Below are positions 18,612 through 27,805 of a stretch of 64,000 nt of DNA, piece after piece. The position numbers and the translations under genes are program-made. A model generated the notes under the pieces. The model searched no databases. It saw nothing but the letters and a program-made list of their open reading frames with translations, and was not told where the DNA came from. Location of the stretch: NCBI RefSeq assembly GCF_001956045.1, contig NZ_MRTH01000017.1, positions 101,440 to 165,439 on the forward strand. The letters are read 5' to 3'. This stretch comes from Paenibacillus sp. FSL H7-0331 (lineage in GTDB: Bacteria > Bacillota > Bacilli > Paenibacillales > NBRC-103111). The first letter of the stretch is position 1, and the number at the start of each line of letters is the position of its first letter.

Positions 18612-19952
18612 CTAGTGAATAATCGTAATAATCCCGATCCCCAGCACAGCTACAATCAGCAGATGCCAGCCATTATAACGAAGTCCGACCTGAAGCCCGG
18701 AAAGTCCCGTAAGGCGGCTAACCATCAAATTCAACGGATTCACAGGGCTTAACACTGACGAAATCGACCAAGCAAGCATCAGCAGCATAGCCAATATGGG
18801 ATTTGTGGTACCCAACTGTTCAGCGTTCATTTGTGTAACTAACGCAGTGACAATCACCATCGGATGGATGCCGATAAAAGTGACGGCAACTATGGTCACG
18901 ACTACACAAACAGCAAATAGCATAAACGATTGATTTGCAAGCGTAGTGAGAGCCCAACCGATACCGCTGCCAAAGTCGGTGCCCTGCATCGCTCGTCCCA
19001 AAAGGCCTGCACTTGTATACAGCACAATTTCATTATTCATGAGGGGTACGGATTGATCCCTGAAATCGATCCAATGCGGGATTAACCGGCTCCAGCCCTT
19101 TGTGATCAGCCCCCACCCGAGCGGAAAAGCAATCGCAAGCAAGCTGACGATCACCAGCATCGACCAATGCGTCAACGATTCCAATACAAATGTGGTCGTC
19201 ATCAAAACAACAATAATGATTCCCAATTGCAGCAGCTTGGTGCGGTACCCTTTTACGATGTCCTCTGTGAATTCCGTGTCTTCAGATTCCATATTCAGAG
19301 GGTGTCGGCTTTGTGAAATCGCAAACAGAATATTGCCTATAAGTAGAAACAGCAGCGCCAACCCAATCCCGTAAGCCATATAACCTGTGACTGGAATTTG
19401 TAAATAATAGAGCACCAATCCGACTGCCGCATAATAAGGTGACCACAGCATCGTCGTCGAGAAGCCAACCAGATAGCTTTTGGCTAACAAGGGCGGAGGG
19501 AGCTTCAGATCCTTAAGCAGCTCGTCCACCATACGAACCGATCCCAGATTCAGAATCGGGCCTAATATAAACAAGACGCTCGTAATTCCTGAAAACAGAC
19601 TGCGCGGATGATGCCTTAAGCCCTGCAGGAACAGATGAATCGCGCTAAAATATCCACCCAGCTTTAAGGGCAAGGACAACAGCGGCACCAAAATGACTAA
19701 CGTTAACAGCGGAAGATTCATCGAGATGCCATCACTGATCCCTTGAAATCCGGTGCCTTTCCCCCATTCCAGAGTGACGCCTACAATGAGCATGACGATA
19801 CCATACCAACGCGCTGTAGGGTTCGCCTTCGTCGCACTTCCCGCAAAAGCGATCAGTGTCATCACAATAATTACAGGCTCGAGCCAATGCAGGCGGGCAA
19901 AATATTGAATCAGAAACAACCCACACATTCCCAAAATCAAATAACTTCGCAC
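18612..19952 (-). CDS. Polytopic membrane protein, putative ion/anion transporter
   Basis: About 446 residues with roughly 11-12 hydrophobic segments. Conserved-looking elements include FILGPILNLGSVRMVDELL near residue 150 and WSPYYAAVGLVLYYL near 190, placed symmetrically with a C-terminal half rich in FIGIHPMVIVTALV. The layout resembles the DctM/GntP/DUF401-like ion-transporter superfamily, but I do not recognise a specific family. The GTG at 19952, nine bases after GGAG, is a better-spaced start than the TTG at 19958. It is transcribed divergently from the DUF6953 gene. Confidence 0.65.
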   Translation of the reverse strand: MRSYLILGMCGLFLIQYFARLHWLEPVIIVMTLIAFAGSATKANPTARWYGIVMLIVGVTLEWGKGTGFQGISDGISMNLPLLTLVILVPLLSLPLKLGGYFSAIHLFLQGLRHHPRSLFSGITSVLFILGPILNLGSVRMVDELLKDLKLPPPLLAKSYLVGFSTTMLWSPYYAAVGLVLYYLQIPVTGYMAYGIGLALLFLLIGNILFAISQSRHPLNMESEDTEFTEDIVKGYRTKLLQLGIIIVVLMTTTFVLESLTHWSMLVIVSLLAIAFPLGWGLITKGWSRLIPHWIDFRDQSVPLMNNEIVLYTSAGLLGRAMQGTDFGSGIGWALTTLANQSFMLFAVCVVVTIVAVTFIGIHPMVIVTALVTQMNAEQLGTTNPILAMLLMLAWSISSVLSPVNPLNLMVSRLTGLSGLQVGLRYNGWHLLIVAVLGIGIITIIH

Positions 19953-20035
19953 GTACAATTTCTCCTTTGTTAAACATCTGTCAATTAGTATGATATATTA
20001 ATAGTTAATCATATCACAGCTAGGGAGCGATTCGT

Positions 20036-20272
20036 TTGGAAATTACAGCAGAAGAAGTAGCTGAATGGATGTTGAAGGAAGTACGATTTGCCGGAATTTT
20101 ATATCAAGCACAAGCCGTTACCTATATTAGTGAAAACTTTGGTGAATCCTTTATTTATGTGAATGACAATGGCAATCCGTCCATAGCCAAGGAAGTCAAA
20201 AAGATTTTCAAGAAACTACACAAGGGCCGTGTAGCCTGGGATCGGGATGGCTTTTTTTGGGGTTGGACCTAG
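20036..20272 (+). CDS. DUF6953 family small protein
   Basis: 78 residues beginning at a TTG with GGGAG upstream. The sequence MEITAEEVAEWMLKEVRFAG and the end WDRDGFFWGW are typical of a small conserved Bacillales family now called DUF6953, whose function is unknown to me. It has no signal peptide or membrane helix and no obvious catalytic residues. It is one of the few plus-strand genes here and is followed by a weak hairpin at 20297-20337. Confidence 0.75.
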   Translation: MEITAEEVAEWMLKEVRFAGILYQAQAVTYISENFGESFIYVNDNGNPSIAKEVKKIFKKLHKGRVAWDRDGFFWGWT

Positions 20273-20296
20273 GACTTAGTTCGTACAATCATAAAA

Positions 20297-20337
20297 GGCG
20301 GCCTCTCCGACAAATTCTTTTGAAGGATGGTCGCCCT
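20297..20337 (+). terminator. Weak hairpin terminator after the DUF6953 gene
   Basis: AAAGGCGGCC and GGTCGCCCTT form an imperfect 10-pair stem around a 20-base loop, followed by a short T-run. Confidence 0.4.
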
Positions 20338-20394
20338 TTCCCACCTGCATTGAATGCGAATTGTATGCTTCCGTGTGGATCATAAGGAGAGCTC

Positions 20395-21006
20395 ATGAAA
20401 AAATGGTATACCGGCCTTACCTATGCGGCCATGCTGCTGATCTTCTTCCTGTACAAGGATGAAATTCTATTTTGGATGCAAAATGGAAATGCTCCGCTCT
20501 ACGTTATATTTCTCATCGCAATGGGTTTTATAGTCATCCCTGTCGTTCCTTATAAAGTGATCATCGGACTGCTTGGTTTTGTGTATGGTCCATGGATAGG
20601 CGCTCTGATCAGCTGGTCTGCAGCATCAGTTGCTTCGGTGCTTATATTTTTAATGGCACGTACAATCTTTCACAATCACGCCAGAGCTTTTTTATCCAAA
20701 TTCAACCGACTGGAAAAGCTGCATGAACGGATAGAACGCAACCCGTTTATGACAATCCTGTTCGCTCGGCTAATGCCGTTTATTCCTCAAGCTGTCGTCA
20801 ATATTTATCCTGCCGTTCTCTCTATACGCCTGCTGCCTTTTGCTACGGCTTCTGCTATCGGGAAAATTCCAGCCATGCTGTTGTTTGCTTTTATCGGTAG
20901 CAGCTTGACATCTGATACCCGCAGCCTGCTGCTGTCAATTGGTGTGTACGTGTTATTCTTGCTGATAACGTTCCTGATTTACCGAATATGGAAACAAAAA
21001 AAGTAA
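20395..21006 (+). CDS. TVP38/TMEM64 family membrane protein
   Basis: 203 residues with about six hydrophobic segments. The central FxYGPWIGALISW stretch and the later FARLMPFIPQAVVNIYPAV are the hallmarks of the VTT (SNARE-associated, DedA-like) domain. Family members act in membrane lipid or undecaprenyl-phosphate flipping; this particular one is unassigned. AAGGAG precedes the ATG by six bases. The stop lies inside a hairpin shared with the convergent glycosyltransferase gene. Confidence 0.85.
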   Translation: MKKWYTGLTYAAMLLIFFLYKDEILFWMQNGNAPLYVIFLIAMGFIVIPVVPYKVIIGLLGFVYGPWIGALISWSAASVASVLIFLMARTIFHNHARAFLSKFNRLEKLHERIERNPFMTILFARLMPFIPQAVVNIYPAVLSIRLLPFATASAIGKIPAMLLFAFIGSSLTSDTRSLLLSIGVYVLFLLITFLIYRIWKQKK

Positions 21007-21021
21007 CCTCGGCGGTTACTT
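21001..21021 (-). terminator. Terminator overlapping two convergent stop codons
   Basis: AAGTAACC (21001-21008) pairs with GGTTACTT (21014-21021). On the minus strand it is followed by seven T residues. The stops of both convergent genes fall in the stem, so transcription of the glycosyltransferase ends almost at its last codon. Confidence 0.85.
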
Positions 21022-22467
21022 CCCATGTCCTCCTAATTGTGCAAGCCTTTTGCGAATAACATCGAGATCGGGATACTGCTCCAAGATGCGTCTAAAAATC
21101 GAGATGGCCTCCGCTTTTTTACCGGAAATGAGTGCCAGATCAGCAAGCGCAACATCGGTTCTCCACTGCGGGATCTGTGTGTCAGCGGGTGTCGATCCGC
21201 GGTATTCCTGATAATGCCCTTTCACACTACGCAGCGAGACCTCTGCGGTCTGAAGCAGACCTATCGCCTGACGCATCTGAATTTGAGCCATATAATAGAT
21301 AGCATCCGGGAAATTCGGAGCGATCTGAATGGCGCGCTTGCACGCCTGATCCGCCTGCTCAAGCTCCTTGCGTGACAAGTGGATCTTCACCAGGTACATA
21401 AGAATATCCAGAGTTCGCCCAAAATTTGTAAGCCCCGCTGCCTTCTCCTCCGCCAAAGTCAATACCTCAACGGCCTTGTCCAGGTTGCCAGCTACCATGT
21501 TCTCCCTGCCGTAGTACAGCAGCCATCCCGGGTTGTCCGGCTCATCCTCAACCATCTGCTTAAGCAGCTTCAGATTGCGTTCAAGCTTCTTCTCCTGCTG
21601 AACAACGGTCGGCTCATATCCATCATGAAGAAGACGAATACGTACCGATTGACGATACGTATCCCCTTCAAAAATTCCCTGTCCATCCAGCACAATCTGC
21701 TCATGAACACGTCCTTTATAGCTCAAACCGCGCTTCGTCGGAAACATCCGATGCTGGGTAAATTCTTCTGAGACCGTTCCCTGCATCTCATTGACCTGCC
21801 AGATCATCAGCACAGGTGGAATCGCTACCTCATCAAATATTCCGGCCACCTGGCGGATAGCATGCTGATCCTCAGGAAACAGATATTCATCAGCATCCAC
21901 ACACAGCACCCAATCGCTTTCCACATGCTTAAGCCCCTGGTTACGCTTGTCAGCAAAGTCCTCATGCCAATCGACATTGACAAGCTTGACCTGCGGAAAT
22001 TGGCGAACAATATCAACCGTTCGGTCGGTCGAGTAAGAATCGATCACGACAATCTCATCGACGGCATTCGTCTCAGTCAATGCTCTCAAACAGCGTTCCA
22101 AGGAGCGATCACTGTTGTAGGTGAGAATAGCGGCGGCGACAGTAACCTTTTTTACGGCAAGCAGCTCCTGAATGGACGCTCTCTCTGGTCCATCCGGCAC
22201 ACCGCTAACCGCTTCAAATACGGCACGAACCCACCCTGACTGCGGGTCAAGCAGCCATGCTCGATCAAACACCATCCGCGCTGCCTTGCCATATCCCTGA
22301 TGCATCAAAGCCTCACCGAGATATACCCAAGCCTGTGCAACCAGACGATTATGCTTCAAAATTTCGACAGACAGCGTCTCTGCTTCCTTATACCGCTTCG
22401 TTTTTAAAGCTTCGATGATAGGTTCAAATTCAAGTACGTTTGTTTGCAAGGGATTCACCTGTTTCAA
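21016..22467 (-). CDS. Family 2 glycosyltransferase with TPR repeats
   Basis: 483 residues. TPR-like helices at 15-75 precede a GT-A fold domain (about 110-300) with AAILTYNSDRSLERCL, VVIDSYSTD and the DVDA-like metal site VDADEY. More TPR repeats fill the C-terminus from about residue 330. This layout is known from SunS-like and flagellin-modifying protein glycosyltransferases of Bacillales. It begins 27 bases after a secreted Ser/Thr-rich repeat protein, which may be its target. No ribosome site is visible before the TTG start, so translation may depend on ribosomes finishing the upstream gene. Confidence 0.85.
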   Translation of the reverse strand: MKQVNPLQTNVLEFEPIIEALKTKRYKEAETLSVEILKHNRLVAQAWVYLGEALMHQGYGKAARMVFDRAWLLDPQSGWVRAVFEAVSGVPDGPERASIQELLAVKKVTVAAAILTYNSDRSLERCLRALTETNAVDEIVVIDSYSTDRTVDIVRQFPQVKLVNVDWHEDFADKRNQGLKHVESDWVLCVDADEYLFPEDQHAIRQVAGIFDEVAIPPVLMIWQVNEMQGTVSEEFTQHRMFPTKRGLSYKGRVHEQIVLDGQGIFEGDTYRQSVRIRLLHDGYEPTVVQQEKKLERNLKLLKQMVEDEPDNPGWLLYYGRENMVAGNLDKAVEVLTLAEEKAAGLTNFGRTLDILMYLVKIHLSRKELEQADQACKRAIQIAPNFPDAIYYMAQIQMRQAIGLLQTAEVSLRSVKGHYQEYRGSTPADTQIPQWRTDVALADLALISGKKAEAISIFRRILEQYPDLDVIRKRLAQLGGHGK

Positions 22468-22494
22468 GTAAAAGCATTTTGGTGGCGTTCATTT

Positions 22495-25080
22495 TTAGAG
22501 TGGAGGCATTACCATAAATTGAAACGTAGCTGTCAAAGCTTCTCCGTAGCTGTCGTATGCCTTAACTGTTATCGTTGTGGATCCCACAGAACCACCCGAT
22601 TGAAAATAATAACTCGGACCATCTGGACCCGATACCTGGGCTACATTCGAATCACTGGATACAACCGTGAAAGATGTAAAACCACTAAAATAATTGGTTG
22701 GATTGAATTCACGCATCATGTTAGTCCCGGATTGTATGTTAGGGAGCGGATTATACACCTCAACCAGAAGTTCAAGCCCTTCTGGAATAGGGATATAACC
22801 ATATTCTGTAGTTACCTCACCACCATGGAAGTCGTTAACCGTAACTGCAACCGAACCTGAGCCTACACCCGTTCCCGTTACATGCAACGTTCCACTGGCA
22901 AAAGAGGTTGTGACCAGCCCGCTTGTGCTTATACCTTGGAAAGCGGTAAGGGACATACTATCGCCATCGATATCGTCAAAAATATCACTTGCCACAATGG
23001 CTACGGATTCATCTTTCATAACCGAAATCGGCCTCTTGACCATAGGAGCATTGTTTTTGACTTCTACTGTGAAGCTGGCTGTTCGATTGCCGCCAAATGG
23101 ATCTGTAGCAGTCAGAGTTACGGTGTGCGTTCCTCTGGACAGACCATTAATATAAGCTTTTGCACTGGAGCTCGATATTGCAGTCGTAACACTTAACGAG
23201 CCATCCAAATCAGACATCGCCGAATAGTTTAGTAAGTTCTTGGCATCGTCAGCATCATCAAACCCGGCTATACTTACGATTGCAGGCTCCATATGCTGAA
23301 TACTGTATGGGAGACTCACCAGTGAACCCGTAAATGTCGGAGGTGAATTAAACAACAAATCAAAGCCATAACTGATAATCTCGCCACGATTATCGTTCGC
23401 TGTCACCGTCACTATCGTTTTACCATGAGCTGCCGTCTGCGGAGTCACCGTTAACAGATTACCTGATATGGAAGCCGCAGCTATGGAAGCAGTACTGCTC
23501 GCGACCGAATACGTTAGATTATCATTATCCGGATCGGTAAAAGCATTCGTCAAATCAATCGTAAACGGATTGTATGCATTCGATTCAATGGATGGATCGA
23601 TTATCCTATTGACCAGCTTATTCGATGCTGAATTATATTGCGGCGGATGGTTTTCAGTAGCAACACCGGTAAACAACAAATCAAAGCCATAACTGACAAT
23701 CCCGCCACGATTATCGTTCGCTGTCACCGTCACTATCGTTTTACCATGAGCTGCCGCCTGCGGAGTAACCGTTAATAAATTACCCGATAAAGAAGCCGCA
23801 GCTATGGAAGCGGTACTGCTCGCGACTGAATACGTTAGATTATCATTATCCGGATCGGTAAAAGCATTCGTCAAATCAATCGTAAACGGATTGTACGCAT
23901 TCGATTCAATGGATGGATCGATTGTCCTATTGACCAGCTTATTCGACGCTGAATTATATTGTGGCGGGTGGTTTACATAAGTTGCATTCGTTACTGTTAC
24001 ATTAAAGGAGCCTGTCGTCATTCCACCATATGCGTCCGATGCATTTGCCGTTACGGTGGCAGATCCTGTCGCAGTACCATATAGTCTAAAGGTATCGTTG
24101 GTTCTTACAAGCTGTACAGGCGTGTTGGGCGACGATGATGAAACCTGCACAGTGCCAAATTGTAAAGGATCTCCATCCGGATCGTTGAATAAAGTATGTA
24201 GATCGATGGTTGGCGAATACGTATTTGTTGTTACCGTTACATCCGAGCCTGTGAAAACGGGAGCTCGATTGCCTACCGTTACATTGTAACGATTGCTTGC
24301 TTTCCCCCCGCGTCCATCCATTACAGCTATATCCAGAACCGTGGAGCCATGCTGAAGCGCAGTAACGGTAAGCTGGTTATTGGTTACATTTCCTGTCGCA
24401 TATCCGGTTGGACTCAAACTAATGGAGTTGTTGTCAATAGTAAGCGCATCCTCATCCGAGAATAAGTCAGTGGGGCTCAATGTAGTCGGACTGTTCTTAT
24501 ATACCGTAATTGATGTATCTTGAGCCTTCGGAGCGGTATTAGGGGAAGTGAGCTTTTGAGGAACGATGAAGTTCAGCGTTTCATGCAAAATTTCTCGGGT
24601 CATCGGGCGACTGCCGGCATAAGCCACAATTTCACCAATATCTACCTGACCGTTGCCGTCCTTATCCAAGCTCTCCGGTACAACTGCGACATCAAAGGTA
24701 TCGGATACGGTTCCCCCATTAGCAGCCGTTCCCGTGACATTGACCGTTGCCGTTCCTGTACGCGTGTTGGTCAGGATCAGCGAGCTTCCGCTAATTGTAG
24801 CCGTAAAGCCCGTCAGATTGCTGGCAGATACAGAATAGCTGTTGATCCCGTCAAAATATTCGTTCAAATTAAGCGTTAGTGGAGTTCCTACTCCGGTGTG
24901 GAAGTTCGGAAGCGCTTTACTCACATAGGGAGCTTTATAACTAGCCGTGGAAACGGCCTCTACAAAAGCTTTTTCAAACGGGAGCATATACAAAGCAGGA
25001 TTCAAAACGAGTGATGCCGTTAATACCTTGACCAGCCTGCTGGTCTTGGGACCCTTTCTCACTTTTTTCTTGTTTATCAC
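22495..25080 (-). CDS. Secreted cadherin/Ig-like tandem-repeat protein
   Basis: 861 residues from the GTG at 25080, with AAAGGAG eight bases upstream. A basic N-terminus and hydrophobic stretch (VKVLTASLVLNPALYML) form an export signal. Then come six to seven beta-sandwich modules separated by NxxPPxF/Y and DPDxDxLxY motifs, like cadherin-like or He_PIG repeats. A perfect EF-hand-type calcium loop, DKDGNGQVDIGE, lies near residue 140. Two central modules are nearly identical (see repeat). No LPxTG or SLH anchor is visible. Probably a surface or matrix adhesin, perhaps calcium-stabilised and glycosylated by the product of the next gene. Confidence 0.8.
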   Translation of the reverse strand: MINKKKVRKGPKTSRLVKVLTASLVLNPALYMLPFEKAFVEAVSTASYKAPYVSKALPNFHTGVGTPLTLNLNEYFDGINSYSVSASNLTGFTATISGSSLILTNTRTGTATVNVTGTAANGGTVSDTFDVAVVPESLDKDGNGQVDIGEIVAYAGSRPMTREILHETLNFIVPQKLTSPNTAPKAQDTSITVYKNSPTTLSPTDLFSDEDALTIDNNSISLSPTGYATGNVTNNQLTVTALQHGSTVLDIAVMDGRGGKASNRYNVTVGNRAPVFTGSDVTVTTNTYSPTIDLHTLFNDPDGDPLQFGTVQVSSSSPNTPVQLVRTNDTFRLYGTATGSATVTANASDAYGGMTTGSFNVTVTNATYVNHPPQYNSASNKLVNRTIDPSIESNAYNPFTIDLTNAFTDPDNDNLTYSVASSTASIAAASLSGNLLTVTPQAAAHGKTIVTVTANDNRGGIVSYGFDLLFTGVATENHPPQYNSASNKLVNRIIDPSIESNAYNPFTIDLTNAFTDPDNDNLTYSVASSTASIAAASISGNLLTVTPQTAAHGKTIVTVTANDNRGEIISYGFDLLFNSPPTFTGSLVSLPYSIQHMEPAIVSIAGFDDADDAKNLLNYSAMSDLDGSLSVTTAISSSSAKAYINGLSRGTHTVTLTATDPFGGNRTASFTVEVKNNAPMVKRPISVMKDESVAIVASDIFDDIDGDSMSLTAFQGISTSGLVTTSFASGTLHVTGTGVGSGSVAVTVNDFHGGEVTTEYGYIPIPEGLELLVEVYNPLPNIQSGTNMMREFNPTNYFSGFTSFTVVSSDSNVAQVSGPDGPSYYFQSGGSVGSTTITVKAYDSYGEALTATFQFMVMPPL
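23350..23985 (-). repeat. 321-bp in-frame tandem duplication
   Basis: Two adjacent copies (23350-23670 and from 23671) have a period of exactly 321 bases, or 107 codons, and differ at few positions. Each encodes one module starting NHPPQYNSASNKLV. The high DNA identity implies a recent duplication or ongoing homogenisation. Confidence 0.9.
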
Positions 25081-25232
25081 ATTTATTTCTCCTTTAAATG
25101 ACAAATACCCCGAATATACTATATTCTCTTAATTTATCATAGCTTTGGTAAAAAATATATGTTAGTTTTCATACAATTGGTACCATGAACAGATGCTGTT
25201 AATGAACATTTATCTACCGTGCATGCTAATAT

Positions 25233-25442
25233 TCAAGGGGTATATTCATTGATGCCGACGACTTTACACATATAAGTATTCTTTTCTACTTGCTTGACCA
25301 CTTGCCAATAAATCTCTCTCTGACCTTCAGCCTGACCTTTTGCTTTGAAAATATCGCCACTTGCCAATTTCAATTTTGTTTTTAATTTATGTGTCTCCAC
25401 ATCACCCATATCGTAAGCTTGATAATCCATATCTTTGTTCAC
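25233..25442 (-). CDS. Small hypothetical protein
   Basis: 69 residues from the GTG at 25442, which has a strong AGGAGGAG upstream. The product is mixed-charge with a likely beta-rich core (HKLKTKLKLASGDIF, IYWQVVKQVEKNTYMCKVVGI). No signal peptide or membrane helix. I do not recognise a family. It stands alone between the AI-2E family gene and the repeat protein. Confidence 0.6.
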   Translation of the reverse strand: MNKDMDYQAYDMGDVETHKLKTKLKLASGDIFKAKGQAEGQREIYWQVVKQVEKNTYMCKVVGINEYTP

Positions 25443-25519
25443 TTTTCTCTCCTCCTGTGCAAATAAGGGCACTCCATGAAGTCATAATCTGTTATGGAAT
25501 TGTGATGATTAGATTGAAC

Positions 25520-25563
25520 AGGGGGCGTTGTCTAACGGTACATACCGTCGCTCTACGCCCCCT
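25520..25563 (-). terminator. Two-level stem-loop after the AI-2E family gene
   Basis: AGGGGGCGT (25520-25528) pairs with ACGCCCCCT (25555-25563), and inside it ACGGTA pairs with TACCGT. It lies eight bases past the AI-2E gene stop. The T-run is weak, but position and stability fit a terminator. Confidence 0.6.
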
Positions 25564-25570
25564 GATTGCT

Positions 25571-26614
25571 TTATTTTATAGGTTCTTGCGCTGATTTTAT
25601 TTTGCCCGCCGTCTCTTCTCGATAATTTACATCCAGTATATCCAATAGGAAGACGAACACCGGAACACCAATAATTAAACCCCATATACCAAAGAAATGC
25701 TCTGAAAATATGAGAATAACAAACGTGTAAAACATCGGAAGCTTTGTCTTGGACGACATCAATCTCGGATTAAGGAAATAACTCTCAAAAGCATGAATGA
25801 CCATGATCATCACGATTAGATAGACGACCATCATGACGCCGCCAAGCTGAAGTCCAATAATGCTAAGCGGTATCAAGGAGATGATCACACCGGCAACAGG
25901 AATCAAACTTAGCACGAAAACGACAATCGATAAGGCAACCAAGTAATGAAAGCCAAGAATCCAAAGACCAATTGTAGTAAAGATCGTATTAAAAATCGCA
26001 ATCAGGATTTGCGCTTCGATTACCTTACCGAAGGAAACGATGAATTTACGGCTAAAATACTCCATCTCGTTGTAGAACCACGCAATTTTACTCGTCTTAA
26101 ACTTCGCTGTGAAATTTTTGATCCGGTTTTTTTCAAGCAGGAAGAACAAGCTTAGCAGCACGGATAAGAAGAAGGTTTTGCCCCAATCGCCTACTTTGAA
26201 TACATAACCAAGGCCTTGTTTTGTATAGGATTGAAAGTCAAGACCGATGATCGTATTCATAATATATTCCGACAGCCAATCATTAGCCGGTGTGTTATAG
26301 CGGTGAATCAAACCGTCCGATATCGCTTTATATTGTGAGATGATTTTGGGCAGGACATTGGAAATACCTGAAACCAGCAAAACAATCAGCACGATGTAGA
26401 TGGTGATCACAACAATTTTATCATTGATACGGACGTATCGATTTATTTTGGATGAAATAAAACCCTGGAGACTGTTGATGATATAAGCCAGTAAAAATGT
26501 TAGCAAAACGAGATTCAGCATGCCCCCCAGACTAATTAATAGCAACGAAATCAAGATAAGAATTGAGAATCTTTTTACGGTTACATTTGCAAAAAGTTTT
26601 TTAAGAAAATCCAT
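25571..26614 (-). CDS. AI-2E family transporter (PerM-like)
   Basis: About 347 residues with seven to eight hydrophobic segments and the family pattern: an N-terminal helix pair, a long soluble loop (about 110-180) and a C-terminal membrane block with SLIPVAGVIISLIPLSIIGL and IIGVPVFVFLLDIL. Members export autoinducer-2 (TqsA) or act as Na+/H+ antiporters; the substrate cannot be told from sequence. GAGGAG lies 13 bases before the ATG at 26614; an ATG at 26644 has no ribosome site. The gene stands alone and ends at a stem-loop. Confidence 0.85.
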   Translation of the reverse strand: MDFLKKLFANVTVKRFSILILISLLLISLGGMLNLVLLTFLLAYIINSLQGFISSKINRYVRINDKIVVITIYIVLIVLLVSGISNVLPKIISQYKAISDGLIHRYNTPANDWLSEYIMNTIIGLDFQSYTKQGLGYVFKVGDWGKTFFLSVLLSLFFLLEKNRIKNFTAKFKTSKIAWFYNEMEYFSRKFIVSFGKVIEAQILIAIFNTIFTTIGLWILGFHYLVALSIVVFVLSLIPVAGVIISLIPLSIIGLQLGGVMMVVYLIVMIMVIHAFESYFLNPRLMSSKTKLPMFYTFVILIFSEHFFGIWGLIIGVPVFVFLLDILDVNYREETAGKIKSAQEPIK

Positions 26615-26686
26615 TACCCGAAACACACTCCTCAAACTTTTCATGAAAATAACCGTGACTTTATTACTATAAAAAGTCTACCATGT

Positions 26687-26908
26687 TTACGACACTAACT
26701 CAATGTGCTTAATGGGATTTTCCGGTGTATTTTCACATAAAATATTCATAATCTTAATATCTTTGGTGCTTAAATGAATGTACCTATCGCTGACTTCAGA
26801 CCTATATGGCAGCCATCGTGCACGTACGGCTAAATCGCAGAGCTTCAACATGCTCCCAAGGACCATGCTGCGATTGACGGGGGAAGCAATCTCTACGTGC
26901 AGAGGCAC
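26687..26908 (-). CDS. Doubtful small open frame
   Basis: 73 codons from a GTG without a ribosome site, ending SxKDIKIMNILCENTPENPIKHIELVS. The C-terminal half looks protein-like, but no family is recognised. It lies in the 409-base gap between the AI-2E gene and the hydrolase gene. It may be a gene remnant or chance frame; nothing else is visible in that gap except the hydrolase promoter. Confidence 0.25.
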   Translation of the reverse strand: MPLHVEIASPVNRSMVLGSMLKLCDLAVRARWLPYRSEVSDRYIHLSTKDIKIMNILCENTPENPIKHIELVS

Positions 26909-27002
26909 TAAAAAAAGCCCTGTGTCTACCTATACGTGAAAAACCGATATTCGTTGCTGTTATTTTGTGTATCTATGTATTTTTTTATCGAAAAAGGAAG
27001 GA

Positions 27003-27032
27003 TTGAGCCGCTCTTCTCGATTCTGTTATAAT
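27003..27032 (+). promoter_or_regulatory. Promoter of the alpha/beta hydrolase gene
   Basis: TTGAGC (27003-27008) and a consensus TATAAT (27027-27032) are 18 bases apart, 36 bases before the start codon. Confidence 0.65.
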
Positions 27033-27068
27033 GAGAGGATTATAAAAAATTAGGTGGAGGTTTGGCGG

Positions 27069-27797
27069 ATGGGCTTGCCGGTTACACATGTGAATCTGTT
27101 TATGCTGGCAGGGGTGGCGACAGCTCCACTCTTCATGGAAGACTTTCGGCTGGCCATGATCGCAAGCTTAACGCAAGCAGGCTATTCCGTATCAGCCTCC
27201 AGACTGCTCTATCCTTATGGCGACTGGAGCCGCAGGCTGCTGCATCAGCTGCACGAGCTCCGCCACGATATGTGGACCGCACGCTCCCGTCCATTGCGAT
27301 CTATTGGCGGAGGCAGAGCCGCTAAGTCGATTAAGGCTTGTGGTGAGGAAGGCTGGCCTCTGTTGATCGGTCATAGTGGTGGTGGTGTAGCAGCAGTCCA
27401 GGCTGCCAGCATTCTTGCTGAAGAGCAGGTCTATGACGCGGGCTGGCCCATTCGTGTTGTACAAATCGGCTCACCCAAATGTCCTGTACCCCCATGGCTG
27501 CAGGACTCCTGGATGTATGCAGAAGCTGTCCGTGACAACGCACGTTCTTCTGATCCTGTAACTTGGCTTGGAAGCCGGGGCATGTGGCAGCGAAATACAC
27601 ACGGCTTGCCGGTATGGCGTCAATCAGCTCCAGCAGCCCACACGACACAGCTCCGCTTGCCGCTGATTGGCGGTCATCCAGATTATTTTCGAGCGAGCAG
27701 CTCCTACTTGAACAAAGAAGGCAGGACCAATCTGGACATCACGGTTCAGGCCGTAACCGATTGGCTGTATACGACACTAGAGCGTGGACAGCCTTAA
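27069..27797 (+). CDS. Alpha/beta hydrolase, lipase-like
   Basis: 242 residues from the ATG at 27069, eight bases after GGTGGAGG; an in-frame GTG at 27054 lies inside that ribosome site. The nucleophile elbow is GHSGGGVAA near residue 107, as in lipases and esterases. IRVVQIGSP and the C-terminal GGHPDYF, which could supply the catalytic His, fit the fold. No export signal is seen, so it is probably cytoplasmic. Substrate unknown. It is a single plus-strand gene converging on the next one. Confidence 0.75.
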   Translation: MGLPVTHVNLFMLAGVATAPLFMEDFRLAMIASLTQAGYSVSASRLLYPYGDWSRRLLHQLHELRHDMWTARSRPLRSIGGGRAAKSIKACGEEGWPLLIGHSGGGVAAVQAASILAEEQVYDAGWPIRVVQIGSPKCPVPPWLQDSWMYAEAVRDNARSSDPVTWLGSRGMWQRNTHGLPVWRQSAPAAHTTQLRLPLIGGHPDYFRASSSYLNKEGRTNLDITVQAVTDWLYTTLERGQP

Positions 27798-27805
27798 GCT
27801 GCAGC

